Part shown: one piece after another, positions 28,773-36,745 of the stretch | How positions within the stretch are numbered: the first letter of the stretch is position 1 | Layout of the letters: each line of letters opens with the position of its first letter | Source of the DNA: Coriobacteriia bacterium | GTDB taxonomy: Bacteria; Actinomycetota; Coriobacteriia; Anaerosomatales; PALSA-660 | Direction of reading: 5' to 3' | DNA: 51,374 nt | Assembly: GCA_025361335.1 (NCBI GenBank) | Contig: JANYAK010000057.1 | Location: 1-51,374, forward strand | Translations under genes and position numbers: made by a program | Notes under the pieces: model-generated | What the model saw: only the letters and a program-made list of their open reading frames with translations | Database searches by the model: none | Told to the model about the DNA's origin: nothing

Positions 28773-29694
28773 CGCCTCGTCCCAAGTCGACCTGACCGTC
28801 GACATGGCAGGGCTCAAGCTGCGCAATCCCGTGATGACCGCGTCGGGGACCTTCGCCTCCGGTCGCGAGTATGCGGACTTCCTCGATCTGAGCCGGCTCG
28901 GCGCGGTCGTGACGAAAGGCGTCTCGCTGGAGCCGTGGGCGGGCAACGCATCGCCCCGCATCGCCGAGACCGCCAGCGGGATGCTCAACTCCATCGGGCT
29001 GCAGAACCCGGGAGTGGAAGCGTTCGTCGCGCGCGACCTGGCCTGGCTGGCCGGTCACGATGTCCCGGTCATCGTGAACGTGTCGGGGCATACGGTAAAG
29101 GAATACGCGGCCGTCGTGGAGCGGCTGGACGCCGAGCCGTCCGTGGCGGGTATGGAGATCAACATCTCATGCCCCAACGTGGACGCCGGCGGGATGGCGT
29201 TCGGGACCGACTGCACGGCTGCTGCGGAGGTGACGAGGGCCGCCCGCGCCGTCACGGGCAAGCCCCTCATCATCAAGCTGAGCCCCAACGTGACCGACAT
29301 CGCGGACATCGCCCGAGCCGTCGAGGCGGCGGGTGCCGACGCGGTCAGCCTGATCAACACCGTTCTGGGTATGTCCATAGACGCACGATCGCGTCGCCCG
29401 CGGCTCGCCCGGACGGTGGGCGGGCTGTCCGGGCCGGCCATCAAGCCCGTCGCGTTGCGAATGGTGTGGCAGGTGGCCTCAGCGATCGAGCTGCCGGTGA
29501 TCGGGATGGGCGGAGTGCGGACCGCCGAGGACGCCGTCGAGTTCATGCTCGCGGGTGCGACGGCTGTCGCGGTGGGGACCGCGAGCTTTGTGGACCCGAC
29601 CGCCACGATACGGGTGATCGATGGACTCGAGAGCTTCTGCCAAGAGACCGGGGTCGCGCACGTGAGCGACCTGACCGGCGCGCTGGTTCTCTGA
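28744..29694 (+). CDS. pyrD: dihydroorotate dehydrogenase, class 1B
   Basis: 316 residues. FMN barrel with N-terminal NPVMTASGTF, substrate loop LNSIGLQNPG and the class 1 base Cys in INISCPNVD; GMGGVRTAEDAVEFMLAGA binds the FMN phosphate. Pairing with PyrK and the lack of an N-terminal membrane helix place it in the NAD-linked 1B class, which suits anaerobes because no quinone is needed. It oxidises dihydroorotate to orotate. Confidence 0.95.
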   Translation: MDPKSPRATDASSQVDLTVDMAGLKLRNPVMTASGTFASGREYADFLDLSRLGAVVTKGVSLEPWAGNASPRIAETASGMLNSIGLQNPGVEAFVARDLAWLAGHDVPVIVNVSGHTVKEYAAVVERLDAEPSVAGMEINISCPNVDAGGMAFGTDCTAAAEVTRAARAVTGKPLIIKLSPNVTDIADIARAVEAAGADAVSLINTVLGMSIDARSRRPRLARTVGGLSGPAIKPVALRMVWQVASAIELPVIGMGGVRTAEDAVEFMLAGATAVAVGTASFVDPTATIRVIDGLESFCQETGVAHVSDLTGALVL

Positions 29695-29707
29695 CATGGG
29701 GGCAGTC

Positions 29708-31102
29708 ATGGACACAGGACAGGTCGAGGACACAGGACAGGTCGAATTCGAACGAACGGCGGTCACGCGTCCGTCGTGGGCGGTCGTGATCGCCGTCGTG
29801 GTCCTCGTGGCCGCGCTGGTCGGTACAGGGGTGTTCCTCGTCCTCAGGAACCGCCCCGCGGCGCTGCCCGTGCGGACGGCGGCGCAGGACGCGCTGTTCA
29901 GTCTGCAGGCGCCCGCGTCCGCCTGGTGGAGTGGCGATGGGGGGTACGTCGTGGTGCAGGCCGTCGGCCGAGACGGACGGCCGACCGTCACCATCTGGGA
30001 TCGCGCGAAGAATGCGCGGCGGGTCCTTCCGAGCTATCGCGTCGTCGGGGTCGAGCCGCACGCTCCGAGGATATGGATCGTGTCCGATCCGTCTCCGGTC
30101 CCCACCGACCCGTCGCGTGACTCCGCGCCGGCTCGCGTCATCGACATCGCCGGCGACGGTGTGGACACCCGCCCCTCGGAACTTTCGGCGCTCCGGCTCG
30201 ACCTGCCCGGCAAGCCCCGATCCGATGTGGACGCTCGTTGGACGAGTTGGCCCGGCGCTGCGGGGTACGCCGTCTCCGTGGAGATAGACGTGAACCAAGG
30301 CGGTTGCCCTTCGGCCTTGCGCTTCAGCAAGGTCGCTTCCAGCCTCAACGCCTGGCCGGCCAAGATCCCCACCGGCGTGGTGACCTTCGAGCCGATCGGC
30401 TGGTCCCCCTCGGGCAGGTACTTCTCGGTCATCACTCAGGTGGACGCGGCCACGACGGAGGCGCTCGTCGCGCAATGGACCGCCGAGTTCGTCGCGCAGA
30501 GGGCCGGCGGGGCGTCTCCGACGTCGGGAGCGCCGGACAGCGCTCGGCCGGTCGTCGCGGCACCGCGCCACAAGGCCGAGATCCTGGTCTTCTCGGCCGA
30601 GACAGGCACCCTCGCGGCCCGGTACACTCTCACGGCTCCCGTCCTGGTGCCTAACTCCAGCACCGCGTTGGCCGCGTGGGTCGGCCCTCGCGACACGATG
30701 GTGTTCCTGGACGGCACTCCCCAGGGAGTGCGGGTGTTGCAGGCCGAGCCCGGCGGCTCGCCCAAGGAGATTCCCTTGAGCATCCCCCGCTGGTCCGAGA
30801 CGTCCATGACCTCTGCGTGGCTCGCGGGTTCGGACGCTACTGCCATCATGGTGGCGCGCGTGCCCGTCGGGGGCGACGGGCGCTCGACTCAGACTTGGCG
30901 AGTGGCGCTCGACGGCGAGTCGGCCGGTCTTGGCACCGTCACGGGCAGCGTGGCGGCTCGATGGACGCGCAGTGGAGGATGGCTCTCGCTCGAGGGCCTC
31001 ATCGGCTCGACGGCATGGGCCGCCTTCCAGTCCGCTCCGCCCGCACCGTCACGCAGGGTCCTGACGGTAGTGGGGCCGTCGGGCCCCGTGCCGGCCCGGT
31101 AG
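29708..31102 (+). CDS. membrane-anchored protein of unknown function in the pyr operon
   Basis: 464 residues from the ATG at 29708 (GGGGGC upstream); an ATG at 29696 adds four residues but has no ribosome site. A short acidic cytosolic tail contains an exact DTGQVE duplication, then one membrane helix (about 23-44). The remaining 420 residues lie outside and are beta-rich: WSGDGGYVVVQAVG, GWSPSGRYFSVITQV and AWVGPRDTMVFLDG look like blades of a TolB/WD40-type propeller. There is no catalytic motif. It has single cysteine-poor character and operon-like codon use. It lies 13 bp after pyrD and 26 bp before pyrF. I do not recognise the family. Confidence 0.75.
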   Translation: MDTGQVEDTGQVEFERTAVTRPSWAVVIAVVVLVAALVGTGVFLVLRNRPAALPVRTAAQDALFSLQAPASAWWSGDGGYVVVQAVGRDGRPTVTIWDRAKNARRVLPSYRVVGVEPHAPRIWIVSDPSPVPTDPSRDSAPARVIDIAGDGVDTRPSELSALRLDLPGKPRSDVDARWTSWPGAAGYAVSVEIDVNQGGCPSALRFSKVASSLNAWPAKIPTGVVTFEPIGWSPSGRYFSVITQVDAATTEALVAQWTAEFVAQRAGGASPTSGAPDSARPVVAAPRHKAEILVFSAETGTLAARYTLTAPVLVPNSSTALAAWVGPRDTMVFLDGTPQGVRVLQAEPGGSPKEIPLSIPRWSETSMTSAWLAGSDATAIMVARVPVGGDGRSTQTWRVALDGESAGLGTVTGSVAARWTRSGGWLSLEGLIGSTAWAAFQSAPPAPSRRVLTVVGPSGPVPAR

Positions 31103-31128
31103 TCGGGATGGAAGAGGGGATCCCCGAG

Positions 31129-31830
31129 ATGCGTGAGCGCATCATCGTCGCACTCGACACGCCCGACGCCGCGTCGGCGCTCTCCATCGCTTCGGCGCTC
31201 GTCGGCCACGCTCGATGGGTCAAGGTCGGCATGACCCTCTTCTACGCGGAGGGTCCGTCGATCGTGGCGTCGCTGGGCGATCTGGGATTCGACGTGTTCG
31301 TCGATCTCAAGCTCCACGACATCCCGCATCAGGTGCGTGGCGCCGCCCGGTCCTTGAGCACCTTGGGCGCGCGCATGATCACCGTGCACGCCGGCGGAGG
31401 GGCGGACATGATGGAGGCCGCCGTCGTCGGCGCGAGCGAAGGCGCGGCCGCCTCAGGGATGGAGCCACCCGCCGTCATCGCAGTCACGGTGCTCACGAGC
31501 ATGGACGGGGACACTCTCGCCTCCGTGGGGGTCAAGGACCCGCCGGCGACCCAGGTGGCCGGATTGGCCGCTCTGGCTCTCACCGCGGGAGTGGACGGCA
31601 TCGTGTGCTCTCCGCGGGAGGCAGCGGACATGCGCGCCCTGCTGGGGGAGCAGGCTCTGATCGTCACCCCCGGCGTCCGTCCCGCCTGGGCGGAGATCGG
31701 GGATCAGGCTCGAACGGGCACTCCTGGCGAGGCGATAGCCGCGGGCGCCTCGCACATCGTGATCGGCCGGCCGATCACGGGCGCACAGGACCCGATGCTC
31801 GCGTTCGAACGCATCGTCGCGGAAGGGTAG
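31129..31830 (+). CDS. pyrF: orotidine 5'-phosphate decarboxylase
   Basis: 233 residues, type 1 OMP decarboxylase length. IIVALDTPD at the N-terminus, the catalytic Lys-Asp array DLKLHDIPHQV, and phosphate loops TPGVRPAW and IVIGRPITGA. The ATG at 31129 (GAGGGG 9 nt upstream) is preferred to one at 31108. It makes UMP from OMP, the last step of the pathway encoded here. Confidence 0.95.
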   Translation: MRERIIVALDTPDAASALSIASALVGHARWVKVGMTLFYAEGPSIVASLGDLGFDVFVDLKLHDIPHQVRGAARSLSTLGARMITVHAGGGADMMEAAVVGASEGAAASGMEPPAVIAVTVLTSMDGDTLASVGVKDPPATQVAGLAALALTAGVDGIVCSPREAADMRALLGEQALIVTPGVRPAWAEIGDQARTGTPGEAIAAGASHIVIGRPITGAQDPMLAFERIVAEG

Positions 31831-31836
31831 GCAAAC

Positions 31837-32421
31837 ATGGCATCGATGTCCGAAGCAGAGGTTCTGTGCGCACTCAAGGAGGCGGACGCGGTTCTGTCGG
31901 GTCACTTCCAGCTCACGAGCGGACGGCACTCGGACACGTACGTCCAGTGCGCGCGGGTGCTTGAGGACCCCGCTCTCACCACGCGGCTCGCCGCCGCCAT
32001 GGTCGAGCGCCTTCCCTCCAAACAGTTCGACGTCGTGGCAGCGCCCGCGATCGGCGGCATCATCATCGGCTTCGCGGTCGCGCAGGCGCTCGGAGCCAGG
32101 TTCGTCTTCAGCGAGCGCGAGTCGGGGGTCATGCGGTTCAGGCGGGCGTTCTTTGTGCCCGAGGGCGCCCGGGTGCTCGTCGTGGAGGACGTGGTGACAA
32201 CCGGCGGGTCCGTCGCGGAAGTGGTGGATCTGGTGCGACAAGCGGGCGGCGATCCTGTGGCGGTGACCAGCATCATCGACCGCGGCGGACCGAAGGCGTT
32301 CGATATCCCCCTGTACCCTCTACTTCGACTCGAGGTGGAGTCATGGGAGCCCGCAACGTGTGGCCAATGCGCCTCGGGAGAGGCGATCACGTCCCCAGGC
32401 AGCCGCAGAAGCGGCAAATAG
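31837..32421 (+). CDS. pyrE: orotate phosphoribosyltransferase
   Basis: 194 residues. The PRPP-binding motif VLVVEDVVTTGGSVAEVV is intact; FQLTSGRHSDTYVQC binds orotate, and FVFSERESGVMRFRRAF forms the mobile loop. It converts orotate and PRPP to OMP for PyrF, whose gene ends 6 bp upstream. The C-terminal end (CGQCASGEA) carries two cysteines of unknown role. It is the last gene of the pyr operon. Confidence 0.95.
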   Translation: MASMSEAEVLCALKEADAVLSGHFQLTSGRHSDTYVQCARVLEDPALTTRLAAAMVERLPSKQFDVVAAPAIGGIIIGFAVAQALGARFVFSERESGVMRFRRAFFVPEGARVLVVEDVVTTGGSVAEVVDLVRQAGGDPVAVTSIIDRGGPKAFDIPLYPLLRLEVESWEPATCGQCASGEAITSPGSRRSGK

Positions 32422-32541
32422 TGCTATGCATTGCCGCAGGTCAGGGGTAACATCACGGACAGATTCAGCACGGTCGGGCCCGGGGTGCTCGGCAGTTCAT
32501 CAGGGCCAGAAGGCCCGTCCGGAAGGTTACGAGGAGGAAAC

Positions 32542-32850
32542 ATGGCACTACCGATCCTTTCCGCCGCCGATCGTCAGGCCGCTCTCAAGAAGGCGGCTGA
32601 TGCCAGGCAGAAGCGCGCGGCTCTGCGAGCCGACATCAAGTCCGGCAAGATGACGTTCCAGGGCGTGATGAAGAACGCGGAGGACCCGATCGTCGCGCGG
32701 ATGCGGGTCGTCACTCTCCTTGAGAGCCTGCCCGGCTTCGGCAAGGCCAAGGCGGCCAAAGTCATGGCCGACCTTGAGATCTCCGAGAGCCGTCGCGTCC
32801 AGGGACTCGGCGCCCGGCAGCGCGAGATGCTCATGGACCGGCTGGGATAG
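32542..32850 (+). CDS. mihF: integration host factor, actinobacterial type (mIHF)
   Basis: 102 residues from the ATG at 32542, set by a strong GAGGAGGAAA site. The helix-turn-helix core LLESLPGFGKAKAAKVMADL then LEISESRRVQGLGARQRE matches the mycobacterial mIHF/sIHF H2TH DNA-binding domain, which is unrelated to HU/IHF. It is an essential nucleoid protein in mycobacteria and typically precedes gmk and rpoZ, as here. The family is characteristic of Actinomycetota and is the strongest taxonomic marker in the window. Confidence 0.93.
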   Translation: MALPILSAADRQAALKKAADARQKRAALRADIKSGKMTFQGVMKNAEDPIVARMRVVTLLESLPGFGKAKAAKVMADLEISESRRVQGLGARQREMLMDRLG

Positions 32851-32873
32851 ACGTCCGCGCCCGGGGGCCGTAC

Positions 32874-33473
32874 GTGGCCGGGGCGCGTCAGACCCACATG
32901 GGCGATAGCCATCTGTTCATAATCTCCGGCCCGTCCGGAGCGGGAAAAGGGACCTTGGTGAGCGAACTCGTTCGCCGGGTCCCTGACGTATGGGTTTCGG
33001 TGTCCGCCACGACCCGCGCACCTCGGCCGGGCGAGAAGGAGGGCATCGACTACTTCTTCCTGACCCCCGCGGAGTTCGACGTGCGCGTGCGCCATGGCGA
33101 GTTCCTGGAGCACGCCATGGTGCACGGCAACCGCTACGGGACACTGAGGGCGCCTGTCGAGCGGCGCTTGGGCGGTGGCGTCGACGTGATCTTGGAGATC
33201 GACCCTCAGGGAGCGGAGCAGGTCCACAAGCTGATCGATCGTTCCAAGCTGATCTTCGTGAAGGCACCATCCACAGACGAGCTGGAACGCAGGATCCGCA
33301 GCCGGGGGGCCGAGTCCGACGACCAGGTCAGGACTCGACTCAAGACGGCCGAACGGGAGCTGCGGGTTGAGGGGATGTATGATTTCGTGGTATTGAATGA
33401 CGACATCAAGCGAGCCACTGACGAGCTCGTCGACTACATCCGCTCGTTCTCCGCGGAGAAGACGCCTGAGTAG
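32874..33473 (+). CDS. gmk: guanylate kinase
   Basis: 199 residues from the GTG at 32874 (GGGGG 6 nt upstream); an ATG at 32898 gives a closer family N-terminus (MGDSHLFIISGPSG) but lacks a ribosome site. The P-loop GPSGAGKGT, GMP-binding SVSATTRAPRPGE and DYFF, and the DPQGAEQV segment are intact. It phosphorylates GMP to GDP. It lies between mihF and rpoZ. Confidence 0.94.
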   Translation: MAGARQTHMGDSHLFIISGPSGAGKGTLVSELVRRVPDVWVSVSATTRAPRPGEKEGIDYFFLTPAEFDVRVRHGEFLEHAMVHGNRYGTLRAPVERRLGGGVDVILEIDPQGAEQVHKLIDRSKLIFVKAPSTDELERRIRSRGAESDDQVRTRLKTAERELRVEGMYDFVVLNDDIKRATDELVDYIRSFSAEKTPE

Positions 33474-33516
33474 GTGCGTCCCCGCGCCCCGGTGAATGGA
33501 AGAGGGAAGCGCCCGT

Positions 33517-33765
33517 ATGGTCATCAAGCCAGAGATCGACACGCTGCTGTCGAAGGTCGACTCGAAGTACACGCTCTGCATCGTCTCGGCCAAGCGTGCC
33601 CGTCAGATCAACGACATGCTGCACGGTGTCCGCGACCAAGCGCTGCTGACGATGTCGGCGCCTCAGATCGCGCAGATCACCTCGACGAAGCCGCTCACGC
33701 TGGCGCTCGAGGAGATCGCAGTCGGCGACGTCAGCTATGAGCGGGTGAAGGACGGCATCAAGTAG
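33517..33765 (+). CDS. rpoZ: RNA polymerase omega subunit
   Basis: 82 residues from the ATG at 33517 (GAGGGAAG 8 nt upstream). The omega core is visible: SKYTLCIVSAKRARQIN, then STKPLTLALEEIA. It assists assembly of the beta' subunit. The gmk-rpoZ order is conserved; coaBC, which often follows, is here 15 kb away. Confidence 0.93.
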   Translation: MVIKPEIDTLLSKVDSKYTLCIVSAKRARQINDMLHGVRDQALLTMSAPQIAQITSTKPLTLALEEIAVGDVSYERVKDGIK

Positions 33766-33775
33766 GCCACGCGTC

Positions 33776-34960
33776 GTGATCGAGCGGCATCGACGGCGCC
33801 TGCTGGTCCTCGAGCCGTATCATGGCGGCTCCCATCGAGCGGTGCTCGACGTTCTCCTGCCCGCGATCTCAACCCTGGGCTGGGAAGCCGACGTGCTTAC
33901 CCTGCCGGCGCGCAAGTGGAAGTGGCGCATGCGGGGGGCCGCCATCACCATGGCCGCCGAGACGCGTCGCCTCCACGAGGCTTGGTCGGATGGCCGAGCG
34001 GCGTCCGATCCCGGGAGCGCGGCGACTCTGTCCAGGGGGGCTGCCGACCGTGGCCCCTGGGATCTCATCCTGGCCTCGACGTTTCTCAATCTGGCGGAGT
34101 TTCTGGGGCTCGCCGGCGACGCGGTCGCGGGGGTGCCGAAGGCCGTCTACTTCCACGAGAACCAGCTGGTCTACCCCAATCGTCACACGGCCGAGTGGGA
34201 CCTGCAGTTCCCGCTCACCAATATCACCAGCGCCTTGGCGGCGGACCTTTGCCTGTTCAACACGGCATGGAACCTCGATTCCTTCGTGAGCGCGATCCCC
34301 CCGTTCATCGACCAGTTCCCCGACCACCATCCCCGGGGTATCGCCGAACAGATCAGCGCCAAGTCCGCTGTCCTGCACCCGCCGTTCGACCCCGCGCCGT
34401 TCGACGCGGCGACGCGCCAGCGCGGCCCCCGATGCCGGATCGTGTGGCCCCATCGATGGGAACACGACAAAGCGCCCGAGGCGTTCTTCGCTGCAGTCGG
34501 CGTGCTTGCCGCGGAGGGTCTCGACTTCGAGGTCGCCGTGGCCGGCCAGCCGTTCGCCGAGACCCGGGAGCAGTTCGAAGCGGCGGCCCCCGGACTCGCC
34601 GGCCGGCTGGTCCACATGGGTGCGCCCGCCAGCCGCGAGGACTATGCGGCGCTGCTGGCCAGTTGCGACGTCGCCGTCTCCACGGCCGTGAACGAATTCT
34701 TCGGCCTGGCGATGGTGGAGGCGGCCTACGCGGGCTGCCATCCCCTGGTGCCCGACCGGCTTGCCTATCCCGAGATCTACCCCGAGCCCATGCGGTACTC
34801 AGATGAAGAGGACCTCGTGTCGAGGCTGAGAGCGGCCATCCTCGACCGCCCTCCGGCGGGGCAGGGGAGGAGCCTGGCGGAACCGTACACGGTCGGTCGC
34901 CTCGCGCCCGAGTACGCCGCCACGTTCGATCGCCTAGCCGAGGCCGGCGGCGCCAGGTAG
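33776..34960 (+). CDS. GTDC1-like glycosyltransferase (DUF3524 / tRNA-queuosine mannosyltransferase family)
   Basis: 394 residues. The N-terminus LLVLEPYHGGSHRAVLD and the KWKWRMRG, YFHENQLVYP and LFNTAWN motifs are those of DUF3524 proteins, whose vertebrate member GTDC1/QTMAN adds mannose to queuosine in tRNA-Asp. The C-terminal half is a GT-B domain of GT4 type: WPHRWEHDKAPE, AVAGQPFAE, then ASCDVAVSTAVNEFFGLAMVEAAYAG with the conserved donor-binding Glu. The start is a GTG with a poor ribosome site. The acceptor in bacteria is not known to me, so tRNA modification is inference; another glycoconjugate is possible. Confidence 0.8.
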   Translation: MIERHRRRLLVLEPYHGGSHRAVLDVLLPAISTLGWEADVLTLPARKWKWRMRGAAITMAAETRRLHEAWSDGRAASDPGSAATLSRGAADRGPWDLILASTFLNLAEFLGLAGDAVAGVPKAVYFHENQLVYPNRHTAEWDLQFPLTNITSALAADLCLFNTAWNLDSFVSAIPPFIDQFPDHHPRGIAEQISAKSAVLHPPFDPAPFDAATRQRGPRCRIVWPHRWEHDKAPEAFFAAVGVLAAEGLDFEVAVAGQPFAETREQFEAAAPGLAGRLVHMGAPASREDYAALLASCDVAVSTAVNEFFGLAMVEAAYAGCHPLVPDRLAYPEIYPEPMRYSDEEDLVSRLRAAILDRPPAGQGRSLAEPYTVGRLAPEYAATFDRLAEAGGAR

Positions 34961-35020
34961 CGGTCGTCGGCATCGGGAAAGGCCTCGACGGGGCCGCCGT
35001 CCAGCGATCCATCCGACCTC

Positions 35021-35049
35021 TTGCACGGTCCGGTATCTTGCACTACCAT
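35021..35049 (+). promoter_or_regulatory. promoter of the padR-ABC operon
   Basis: The -35 TTGCAC (35021-35026), a 17-bp spacer and -10 TACCAT (35044-35049). A second TTGCAC at 35038 could form an alternative promoter with GATACA near 35059. Confidence 0.6.
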
Positions 35050-35069
35050 CTAGCGTGTGATACAAGGAA

Positions 35070-35084
35070 GCGTGTCTGACACGC
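35070..35084. promoter_or_regulatory. inverted repeat, likely PadR operator
   Basis: GCGTGTC-T-GACACGC is a perfect 7-bp inverted repeat lying between the -10 and the padR ribosome site. GCGTGT also occurs at 35053-35058. Its place suits autorepression. Confidence 0.5.
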
Positions 35085-35109
35085 AAGAACCGGAGAAGCA
35101 GGGCGGATC

Positions 35110-35457
35110 ATGACTACAGAGGCGGATGGCCGCATCTCGCAGTTCCGCAAGGGGGTCGTCGAACTGGCGATCCTCGGGATGCTGCATCGCGACGAGGCGT
35201 ACGGCGGCGAGATCGTCGAGGCTCTGTCGGCGCATCCGGGGCTGGCGATCAGCGCGGGCACGGTGTACCCGCTGCTGTCGCGCCTCAAGAAGTCGGGGGT
35301 CATCGGCTCGGTGTGGCGCGAGTCGCCGGTCGGTCCCCCGCGCAAGTACTACAGATTGACACCGGCGGGCGAGACGGAGTTCGGCGAGATGATCCGCGCG
35401 TGGGATGGGGTCACGGGAGCGATGAAGTCACTACTGGGAAGGGGGGTCTCGCGATGA
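35110..35457 (+). CDS. PadR-family transcriptional regulator
   Basis: 115 residues, PadR subfamily s2 size. The winged helix spans about 12-90: VVELAILGMLHRDEAYGGEIVE, TVYPLLSRLKKSGVI and the wing SPVGPPRKYYRLTPAG. A short dimerisation helix follows. It overlaps the next gene by 4 bp and heads a five-gene operon (regulator, membrane protein, PLDc_N protein, ABC ATPase, permease). This is the common layout of PadR-controlled export systems that respond to antibiotics or envelope stress. Confidence 0.9.
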   Translation: MTTEADGRISQFRKGVVELAILGMLHRDEAYGGEIVEALSAHPGLAISAGTVYPLLSRLKKSGVIGSVWRESPVGPPRKYYRLTPAGETEFGEMIRAWDGVTGAMKSLLGRGVSR

Positions 35458-36407
35458 TCGAGCCGCTGCGGATGTCGAGCCGGGCGCTCACTCCCGAGTC
35501 CGCCCACCTCATCGAGACCTACTTGGACCGCGTGCAGGGCGCCATGCTGCTGACGGCAGGCGACGAGGCGGCCGACGCCGTCGAGGACCTGCGGGCGCAC
35601 GTACTGTCCGAGCTCGCCGAGACCGATGGATCTCCGGCGGCCGTGTCGCGGGTCCTCGGAGCGCTCGGCACGCCGGAATCCCTGGCCGCGGAGTACGCCG
35701 ATGACGACGCCGGGCGGGAATCCCGCGGCTCCGACCACCACAGCCCGGGCCACGGCACGTTCCTGGGAATGCCGTTCGACGTCCGCATGCCCACGACCGA
35801 GCGCATCGCGAGCCGCTTGTGGAACCCGCTCGATCCGAGCGTGTTCGTGCCTCGAGTGTTCGGTATCGGCTGGGACATCAACTTCGGCGCGGTCGCGGTG
35901 AAGCTCGGTATCGTGCGCCCCGACGATGAGGACGAGCCGTTCGCGACGGTGCCCGAAGGCTGGCTGCTTGTGGCGCTCGCCGTGCCGATCGCGGTCTGCG
36001 CCGTTCTCGTCGCGATGCTCGTGACCCGGTATGCGGGCATGCCCGCGTTCGCGCCTTCCCAGTGGGATGTGGCCGGCCGACCGAGCGCGTACTGGCGCAA
36101 GGAGGCCCTCGCCGCGTTCCTGCTCGCGATGTCCGTCGTTCCGACCATGTTGGCGGCTCGCGTGTTCGCGCGCCGTCGCCCCGCCTTGAACCGCGTCGCG
36201 GCCGCGGCTGCCGCCACGCTGCTGTCCACCGCCGCGCTCACGCAGTTCGTTCAGACCGTACGCACACTGGACGGAGTACATGGCGCCTGGCTCACATGGG
36301 TCGGTGTGGGCCTCACCCTGCTTCTGCCCTTCGCACTGCTCACCGTGCTGTCCCGTATCGGGCGCGCCGCCGAACAGCGTCGCGATCTCGCCGACCGTCC
36401 ACGTTAA
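35454..36407 (+). CDS. HAAS-type membrane protein linked to PadR
   Basis: 317 residues from the ATG overlapping the padR stop. The N-terminal 85 residues (IETYLDRVQGAML...DLRAHVLSEL...LGTPESLAAEY) resemble the helical HAAS domain that often follows PadR genes. A middle segment with DPSVFVPRVFGIGWDINFG resembles DUF5808. Four membrane helices follow (about 165-188, 220-240, 250-272 and 278-300). HAAS proteins are thought to act as partners or anti-repressors of PadR regulators; the signal is unknown. Confidence 0.75.
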   Translation: MIEPLRMSSRALTPESAHLIETYLDRVQGAMLLTAGDEAADAVEDLRAHVLSELAETDGSPAAVSRVLGALGTPESLAAEYADDDAGRESRGSDHHSPGHGTFLGMPFDVRMPTTERIASRLWNPLDPSVFVPRVFGIGWDINFGAVAVKLGIVRPDDEDEPFATVPEGWLLVALAVPIAVCAVLVAMLVTRYAGMPAFAPSQWDVAGRPSAYWRKEALAAFLLAMSVVPTMLAARVFARRRPALNRVAAAAAATLLSTAALTQFVQTVRTLDGVHGAWLTWVGVGLTLLLPFALLTVLSRIGRAAEQRRDLADRPR

Positions 36408-36418
36408 GGAGAAAGACC

Positions 36419-36745
36419 ATGCAGACGAACATCCCGCTCGAATCCATGCCGGTATGGCTGCTGATCGTGGGCGGAGTGGTGGCCGTGGCCCAACTGTCCT
36501 TCGAGATATTGGCGCTGGTCGACATGCTGCGGCGCCCTTCGGAGCGGCTCACGCTGGGCGGCCGCAAGTGGCTGTGGGCGATACTCATCCTAGGTGTCAG
36601 CTGGATCGGAGCGATCGTCTACTTCGCGGCCGGGGGCAAGCCCGCACTCGCGGTCGACGCGGCGTCGGCCTCGCCCGTCTCGGACCGCGCCGGTGCCGCG
36701 GTGAGCGCGCTCTACGGCCCGAAGAAGGATGGCGACGCGCGGTGA
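36419..36745 (+). CDS. PLDc_N-domain small membrane protein
   Basis: 108 residues with a strong AAGGAGAAAG site. Two membrane helices (about 11-34 and 48-68) surround LVDMLRRP, the pattern of the PLDc_N (cardiolipin synthase N-terminal) domain without any catalytic part; a short hydrophilic tail follows. It is a domain paralog of the Pro-rich protein at 111-635. In PadR/ABC operons such proteins are frequent and may sit beside the transporter. It overlaps the ATPase gene by 4 bp. Confidence 0.8.
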   Translation: MQTNIPLESMPVWLLIVGGVVAVAQLSFEILALVDMLRRPSERLTLGGRKWLWAILILGVSWIGAIVYFAAGGKPALAVDAASASPVSDRAGAAVSALYGPKKDGDAR

